This document shows, piece by piece, positions 12,959 to 17,450 of a stretch of DNA of 17,450 nucleotides. A model generated the notes under the pieces. It made no database searches. It saw only the letters and a program-made list of their open reading frames with translations, and was not told where the DNA came from. Origin of the DNA: DATEHQ01 sp035279525 (GTDB lineage Bacteria; Chloroflexota; Dormibacteria; Dormibacterales; Dormibacteraceae); NCBI GenBank assembly GCA_035279525.1, contig DATEHQ010000175.1, positions 1 through 17,450 on the forward strand, in the 5' to 3' direction. Made by a program: the position numbers and the translations under genes. Position 1 is the stretch's first letter. Every line of letters starts with the position of its first letter.

Positions 12959-14992
12959 GTGGATCCCAACACAGCCTGGTTCGGCGTGGCCGGCGCGCTG
13001 GCCGCGGTGGTCTTCGCGGTCGTCCTCATCTATCTGGTCCTGCGCGAGCCGGCGGGCAACGAGCGGATGCGCGAGATCGCGGCCGCCATCCAGGAGGGCG
13101 CCTCCGCATATCTGAATCGCCAGTACACGGTGATCGCGATCATCGGTGTGGTGATCGCGGTCGTGATCGGGTTCGCCATCAACTGGAGGACCGCCGCGCT
13201 CTACGTCGTCGGCGCGATCCTCTCGGCCTCGGCAGGTTACGTCGGCATGAACATCGCCGTCCGCTCCAACCTGCGCACCGCGGAGGCGGCGCGGGGCGGT
13301 CTGAACAAAGCGCTGCAGGTCGCTTTTCGCGGAGGCGCGGTCACCGGGTTCATGGTCGTCGGCCTCGGCCTGCTCGGCGTGTCCGTGGCATACCTGGTCT
13401 TCAAGGACCCTGACGCGCTGGTCGGGCTCGCGTTCGGAGCGAGCCTCGTCTCGGTCTTCGCCCGCCTGGGTGGCGGCATCTACACCAAGGCCGCAGACGT
13501 GGGGGCGGACCTCGTGGGCAAGGTCGAGGCGGGCATACCCGAGGACGACCCCCGCAACCCCGCGGTGATCGCCGACAACGTGGGCGACAACGTCGGGGAC
13601 TGCGCCGGCATGGCGGCCGACCTCTTCGAGACGTACGCCGTGACGATGATCGCGGCCATGCTCCTCGGCTCGCTGCTCTTCAAAAACCAGATCGGCTGGG
13701 TGATCTATCCACTCCTGCTGGGCGCGGTCAGCGTCGTCGGGTCGATCGTGGGCTCCTTCTTCGTCCGCATCTTCAACCCGCGCTGGATCATGGGCGCGCT
13801 TTACGCCGGGCTGCTCGTGGCCGTCGCGGTGGCGGTGGTCGGTTTCTACTTCGTGACGCAGTACATGCGGGTGAACAACTATCTGCCCACGGGTCCCGGC
13901 ATCAGCGATCCCAACAATCTGTTCTTCGCCGCCCTGATCGGCGTCGTGATCACCGTGCTCATCGTGGCCATCACCGAGTTCTTCACCGAGACCGCGTACT
14001 GGCCGGTCCACCTGATCGCAAAGGCGTCGGTGACCGGGCACGCGACCAACATCATCGCGGGGCAGGCGATCGGCATGATGTCGACCGCGCTTCCCGTGAT
14101 CGTGATCGGCGGCGGCATCCTGATCAGCTACGCAATCGGGGGCCTGTACGGGATCGCGATCGCCGCCACGGCGATGCTGTCGATGACCGGCATCATCGTC
14201 GCCATCGATTCGTACGGGCCGATCACCGACAACGCCGGCGGCATCGCCGAGATGGCGAAGCTGCCTGACGAGATCCGCACCGTCACCGACCGGCTGGACG
14301 CGGTGGGCAACACGACCAAGGCCGTGACCAAGGGTTACGCCATCGGCTCTGCCGGCCTGGCCGCGCTCGTGCTCTTTTCCTCTTACACCCAGGAGCTGGC
14401 CCGCGCCGGCCATCCGACGACGTTCGAGCTGTCCGACCCGAAGGTCATCGTCGGCCTGTTCCTCGGCGGGATCCTGCCGTTCCTCTTCGGCTCGCTCGCC
14501 ATGCTCGCGGTCGGGCGCGCGGGCGGGCTCGTGGTGGAAGAGGTGCGGCGGCAGTTCCGTGAGATCAAGGGGATCCTCGAAGGCACCGGGCGCCCCGAGT
14601 ACGGCACCGCGGTTCGCATCGTGACCGCCGCCGCGCAGCGAGAGATGGTCCTGCCGGGGATCATCCCGGTCGTGGCGCCGCTGGCGGTCGGATTCATCCT
14701 CGGGCCGCGAGCCCTCGGGGGCATGCTGCTGGGCGCCATCGTGACGGGCCTTTTCCTCGCCATCCAGATGACGAGCGGAGGCGCGGCGTGGGACAACGCC
14801 AAGAAATACATCGAGGAGGGTAACCTCGGTGGGAAGGGCTCGGAAGCTCACAAGGCCGCCGTCACCGGCGACACCGTGGGCGACCCGAACAAGGACACCG
14901 CCGGGCCCGCGATCAACCCGATGATCAAGGTCGTCAACATCATCGCGATCCTCATCGCCGCCTCGGTCGCGTCGAACTACCTGATCCACTAA
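12959..14992 (+). CDS. hppA: K+-insensitive membrane H+-translocating pyrophosphatase
   Basis: The 677-residue integral membrane protein, with about 16 hydrophobic segments, couples pyrophosphate hydrolysis to proton pumping across the cytoplasmic membrane. The hallmark DVGADLVGKVE begins at Asp180, followed by EDDPRNPAVIADNVGDNVGD, which together hold the Mg-pyrophosphate ligands. DSYGPITDNAGGIAEM and the C-terminal GDTVGDPNKDTAGPAINPM are also intact. At the site that sets potassium dependence the sequence is GNTTKAVTKG: Lys454, with Thr three residues on, is the pattern of K+-independent proton pumps. GTG 12959 has AGGGGAGG upstream at a longish 11-base spacing. The acyl-CoA ligase two genes downstream produces pyrophosphate and may feed it. 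Confidence 0.97.
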   Translation: MDPNTAWFGVAGALAAVVFAVVLIYLVLREPAGNERMREIAAAIQEGASAYLNRQYTVIAIIGVVIAVVIGFAINWRTAALYVVGAILSASAGYVGMNIAVRSNLRTAEAARGGLNKALQVAFRGGAVTGFMVVGLGLLGVSVAYLVFKDPDALVGLAFGASLVSVFARLGGGIYTKAADVGADLVGKVEAGIPEDDPRNPAVIADNVGDNVGDCAGMAADLFETYAVTMIAAMLLGSLLFKNQIGWVIYPLLLGAVSVVGSIVGSFFVRIFNPRWIMGALYAGLLVAVAVAVVGFYFVTQYMRVNNYLPTGPGISDPNNLFFAALIGVVITVLIVAITEFFTETAYWPVHLIAKASVTGHATNIIAGQAIGMMSTALPVIVIGGGILISYAIGGLYGIAIAATAMLSMTGIIVAIDSYGPITDNAGGIAEMAKLPDEIRTVTDRLDAVGNTTKAVTKGYAIGSAGLAALVLFSSYTQELARAGHPTTFELSDPKVIVGLFLGGILPFLFGSLAMLAVGRAGGLVVEEVRRQFREIKGILEGTGRPEYGTAVRIVTAAAQREMVLPGIIPVVAPLAVGFILGPRALGGMLLGAIVTGLFLAIQMTSGGAAWDNAKKYIEEGNLGGKGSEAHKAAVTGDTVGDPNKDTAGPAINPMIKVVNIIAILIAASVASNYLIH

Positions 14993-15011
14993 GGCCCTCG
15001 CCGCCCAAAGC

Positions 15012-15017
15012 TAAACT
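15012..15017 (+). promoter_or_regulatory. -10 box TAAACT before the small coiled-coil gene
   Basis: TAAACT lies ten bases before GTG 15028 in the 35-base gap after the pyrophosphatase gene. The transcript would begin at or a few bases before the start codon. No ribosome site of normal strength separates them, and no -35 hexamer is clear. Confidence 0.45.
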
Positions 15018-15027
15018 CGTCGTTGGG

Positions 15028-15357
15028 GTGGACGACTACCAGAAGGAGATCGCCGACCTCGAAACCCAGGTCGAGCAGCTGGTCGAGGCGGAGGGCGACG
15101 CGAAGACGATCGCCGAGCTGAGCATGCAGCTGGAGATCCTCAAGGCCATCTACGCTCGCGCCATGGACCTGCTCCAGCGCGGCCGGAAGGACGACGGCCT
15201 GCGCTACGGCCTGCGCATCCAGGGCTACGGCGAGTGGAACCTGGACAACGTCTACGCCTTCGTCTATGAGCGTTCCGTGGAGCTGGAGCCCAAAGCGCAC
15301 AGCGCCTTCGTCGGCGGCATCAAGAACGCCGACTTCGCGCTGATGCTCAACTCATGA
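15028..15357 (+). CDS. Small coiled-coil protein, unrecognised
   Basis: The 109-residue protein matches no family that I recognise. Residues 1-50 are strongly helical with heptad-like spacing and many acidic residues (DYQKEIADLETQVEQLVEAE, then IAELSMQLEILKAIYARAM), so a coiled coil is likely. Residues 58-109 look compact and mixed (LRYGLRIQGYGEWNLDNVYA). There is no signal peptide and no membrane segment. GTG 15028 is supported by the TAAACT box just upstream. The acyl-CoA ligase starts 15 bases after the stop, so they are probably co-transcribed and this could be an accessory protein of that enzyme, but nothing in the sequence shows this. Confidence 0.75.
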   Translation: MDDYQKEIADLETQVEQLVEAEGDAKTIAELSMQLEILKAIYARAMDLLQRGRKDDGLRYGLRIQGYGEWNLDNVYAFVYERSVELEPKAHSAFVGGIKNADFALMLNS

Positions 15358-15372
15358 GAGAGGAATAGAAGG

Positions 15373-16950
15373 ATGGAGACGCCGCTGACACCGCTCGAGT
15401 TCGCCCGCCGGACCCGCAAGCTCTACGGCGATCGCGTCGGCGTCGTCGATGGCGATGTCCGCCTGACCTACGAGGAGTTCTTCGACCGATGCGACCGCTG
15501 GTCGGCGGCGCTGCAGGCGATGGGCGTGAAGAAAGGCGACCGCGTCGCCTACATCGCGCCCAACACTCGTGAGCAGCTCGAGTCTTTCTATGCGGTGCCG
15601 CAGATCGGTGCGGTGATCGTCCCGATCAACTACCGGCTGACCGCCGAGGACTTCGTGTACATCACCTCGCACTCTGGCGCGAAGGTGCTGTGCGTGCATC
15701 CGGACTACGTGGACGCTGTGGAAGGTGTCCGCGACCAGTTGAGCGGGGTCGAGCATTTCGTCGTGCTCGGCGACTCGGGCGCCCGGGAGGGCTGGCGGGT
15801 GCACGGCGAGGAGATCTCCCGGTCGCGACCTGCTTTCGACCGGCCGGAAATCGCGGAGACCGACCTGCTGGCGCTCAACTACACGAGCGGGACGACCGCC
15901 AAGCCGAAGGGCGTGATGATCACGCATCGGAACGCGTGGGCAAACGTGGTCGGCACCCTCGTCCACTTTCACATCACTGTCGGCGACACGTACTTGTGGA
16001 CCCTGCCGATGTTCCACGCCAACGGTTGGACCTTCGTCTGGATCATCACTGCGGTCGGTGGGACGCATGTCTGCCTGCCGAAGGTCGAGCCGGCGCGGGT
16101 CTTCGACCTGGTGCGCAAGGAGAAGGTCGGCTGGCTCTGCGCCGCCCCCACCGTCCTCATCGCGCTGGCCAACGCTCCGGCCGAGGTTCGCGGCGATGTG
16201 CCAGGGGGCGTGCAAGTCATCACGGCAGGCGCCGCGCCGGCCGCGGCGACCATCGAGCGCCTCGAGGGAGAGCTTGGCTGGGAGGTCACGCAGGTCTACG
16301 GGCTGACCGAGACGGCGCCTTTCATCACGATCTGCGAGCCTCGCCCGGAGCACAGCAAGCTCGGGCTCACCGAGCGGGGCGTTGTCAAGGCGCTGACGGG
16401 GGTCGAGCTGATCACGTCCGGCGAGCTGCGCGTGGTCGACACCGACGGAAAGGACGTGCCCGCCGACGGTCAGACGCTGGGTGAGATCGTCGCTCGAGGC
16501 AACGTGATCATGGCGGGCTATTACAGGGACCCTGAGGCGACTAAGAAGGTCATGGGGGACGGTTGGTTCCACACCGGCGACGCCGCGGTGATGCACCCCG
16601 ACGGCTACGCCGAGATCCGGGACAGGATCAAGGACGTGATCATCAGCGGCGGGGAGAACATCTCGAGCCTCGAGGTCGAAGGGACTCTGCTCCGCCATCC
16701 CTCGGTGCAGGAGGCCGCGATCGTGGGCCTCCCTCACGAGAAGTGGGGCGAGGCGCCCTACGCCTACGTGGTCTTGAAGCCTGGCGCCACGGCGACCGAG
16801 GCGGAGCTGATCGCCTTCGCGCGAGACCGGCTGGCGCACTTCAAGGCTCCGCACGGCGTCACCTTCGTGGCCGAGCTGCCGAAGACGGCGACGGGCAAGA
16901 TCCAGAAGTACGTGCTCAGGAAGGGCGCCGCGGCGGTCGTCCGCCAGTAA
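15373..16950 (+). CDS. Acyl-CoA synthetase (AMP-forming fatty-acid/carboxylate CoA ligase)
   Basis: This 525-residue member of the ANL adenylating enzymes activates a carboxylic acid with ATP, then transfers it to CoA, releasing AMP and pyrophosphate. Visible motifs are the phosphate loop NYTSGTTAKPKG (from about residue 169), YGLTET at 309-314, GWFHTGDAA, the hinge DRIKDVIISGGENISSLEVE, and the C-terminal catalytic Lys509 in TGKIQK. The MFHANGWTF segment and overall length fit the medium- to long-chain acyl-CoA ligase subfamily rather than acetyl-CoA synthetase. ATG 15373 is preceded by AGGA about eight bases away. Its product could feed the acyl-CoA operon at 6546-10160, and its pyrophosphate the nearby proton pump; both are inferences. 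Confidence 0.96.
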   Translation: METPLTPLEFARRTRKLYGDRVGVVDGDVRLTYEEFFDRCDRWSAALQAMGVKKGDRVAYIAPNTREQLESFYAVPQIGAVIVPINYRLTAEDFVYITSHSGAKVLCVHPDYVDAVEGVRDQLSGVEHFVVLGDSGAREGWRVHGEEISRSRPAFDRPEIAETDLLALNYTSGTTAKPKGVMITHRNAWANVVGTLVHFHITVGDTYLWTLPMFHANGWTFVWIITAVGGTHVCLPKVEPARVFDLVRKEKVGWLCAAPTVLIALANAPAEVRGDVPGGVQVITAGAAPAAATIERLEGELGWEVTQVYGLTETAPFITICEPRPEHSKLGLTERGVVKALTGVELITSGELRVVDTDGKDVPADGQTLGEIVARGNVIMAGYYRDPEATKKVMGDGWFHTGDAAVMHPDGYAEIRDRIKDVIISGGENISSLEVEGTLLRHPSVQEAAIVGLPHEKWGEAPYAYVVLKPGATATEAELIAFARDRLAHFKAPHGVTFVAELPKTATGKIQKYVLRKGAAAVVRQ

Positions 16951-16989
16951 CCCGAGCCGCCGCCGGGTCGCTGAGCGAGACTTTCTCGC
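16950..16989 (+). terminator. Two small hairpins after the acyl-CoA ligase; possible terminator without U-tract
   Basis: ACCCG (16950-16954) pairs with CGGGT (16964-16968), and GCGAGA (16975-16980) pairs perfectly with TCTCGC (16984-16989) around a three-base loop. No T-run follows, so intrinsic termination would be weak. They lie at the boundary between the ligase operon and the fragment-like region. Confidence 0.3.
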
Positions 16990-17020
16990 ACCGTGACGCC
17001 TAGTAAGGGTGGAGTGATAG

Positions 17021-17239
17021 CCGTACGCCGGAACGGGCTCCGTCACGCCATATGCGCCTTACGGCACCGGCGTGATTTTCTCAGGCCCGGTCCAGCTGAC
17101 CGTCAAAGCGGACAGGGGGCCTGACACCGGATCGGTCCATGGAACGCTCACGTGGACCGGGGTCGAATCGAAGCCCTACACGGTCACGGTCGGCGGAGAC
17201 TGGAGCTGCACTCCAGGACCTGCGCTCGGGCCGGGTTAG
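17021..17239 (+). pseudogene. Start-less open frame, C-terminal remnant of a secreted beta-rich protein
   Basis: The frame is open for 72 codons between TAG 17018 and TAG 17237. Its translation is rich in Gly, Thr, Val and Pro (SVTPYAPYGTGVIFSGPVQL, then GTLTWTGVESKPYTVTVGG, ending DWSCTPGPALGPG) and looks like the last strands of an extracellular beta-sandwich. No usual start codon precedes GTG 17072, and that one has no clear ribosome site; it would give 55 residues. It could be the 3' end of a decayed gene. The alternative is chance openness in GC-rich DNA. The 306-base gap between the ligase and HNH genes holds only this and the hairpins. Confidence 0.35.
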
Positions 17240-17256
17240 GCCCACACCTCTACTCT

Positions 17257-17450
17257 CTAGTCGGGCCCGCGCGGCTTGAACCAGAACGTCGGAGCGACAG
17301 TGGTGATCTCACCGTCCGCCGCTCTGACCACCTGCCAGCCGCCCTCGTGGACCATCCGGTGATGGCGATGACAGAGCAGGACCAGGTTGTCCAGGGTGGT
17401 CGATCCGCCGTTGGTCCAGTGCACGACATGATGTGCGGCGCTCCATTTCG
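17257..17450 (-). CDS. HNH endonuclease domain protein (DUF222-type), C-terminal part, truncated by window edge
   Basis: On the minus strand the last 64 codons read KWSAAHHVVHWTNGGSTTLD, then NLVLLCHRHHRMVHEGGWQV, and end in a Pro-rich tail FWFKPRGPD before TAG. The AHHVVHW and NLVLLCHRHHRMVHE blocks are the zinc-finger-like HNH nuclease core, with His, Asn and His in the expected order. It matches the C-terminal domain of the DUF222/HNH proteins that are abundant and multicopy in actinobacterial and related genomes. The N-terminal part lies beyond the right edge. These proteins are often associated with mobile or repeated genes, but their biological role is poorly known. Confidence 0.88.
   Translation of the reverse strand, partial: KWSAAHHVVHWTNGGSTTLDNLVLLCHRHHRMVHEGGWQVVRAADGEITTVAPTFWFKPRGPD

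Noticed and set aside
12935..14989. 684-codon minus-strand open frame opposite the pyrophosphatase
   Set aside because: It mirrors the coding phase of a strongly conserved membrane protein, and its translation is an Asp/His/Arg-rich string without domains.
15352..17046. 564-codon minus-strand open frame opposite the acyl-CoA ligase
   Set aside because: Antisense shadow of a full-length ANL enzyme with all motifs intact. No ribosome site or domain supports it.
1..17450. CRISPR arrays, tRNA or rRNA genes, insertion sequences, attachment sites
   Set aside because: No spaced repeats, cloverleaf sequences, transposase motifs or paired terminal repeats were seen on reading. A covariance-model scan was not possible.

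Overview
The window is a gene-dense, high-GC bacterial chromosome segment. Starts are often GTG, operon genes overlap by 4 bases, and several genes have a TANNNT -10 box only 6-10 bases from the start codon, which suggests leaderless mRNAs. This style and the gene content (ECF sigma factor with a DGPF protein, MoxR/DUF58/transglutaminase, K+-independent H+-pyrophosphatase, aerobic acyl-CoA metabolism, DUF222-type HNH protein) fit a soil Dormibacterota/Chloroflexota-like or actinobacterial genome. This is an inference; no marker gene settles it. I saw no tRNA, rRNA, CRISPR array or insertion sequence.

Left part (1-1900): the 3' end of an ECF-type sigma factor is translationally coupled to a one-pass membrane protein, probably its partner. 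Convergent to it is a lipoprotein with a C-terminal Hint (Hedgehog/intein-like) domain. 2000-6523: an operon of MoxR AAA+ ATPase, DUF58 protein and membrane transglutaminase, a common envelope-linked trio. 6546-10160: a five-gene acyl-CoA operon: a FAS1-like/MaoC hot-dog dehydratase pair, an acyl-CoA dehydrogenase, a short-chain dehydrogenase and an enoyl-CoA hydratase. Together they could desaturate, hydrate and oxidise an acyl-CoA; no thiolase is present.

10163-11818: an ECF42-type module. A candidate ECF42 promoter (TGTCGA-N17-CGTC) is followed by an optimal Shine-Dalgarno site and a 16-codon mini-ORF. That mini-ORF copies the first ten codons of the next gene, a DGPF/YCII protein, and is coupled to it by ATGA. 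The ECF42-like sigma factor follows. 11815-12891: a CinA-type molybdopterin-binding protein (minus) and an acylphosphatase (plus) diverge with only 18 bases between their start codons. 12959-16950: a membrane H+-pyrophosphatase, a small unrecognised coiled-coil protein and an acyl-CoA ligase. The ligase releases the pyrophosphate that the pump can hydrolyse.

Right end (16951-17450): a hairpin-rich spacer, a start-less open frame that looks like the tail of a secreted protein, and the C-terminal part of an HNH endonuclease on the minus strand that runs off the window.
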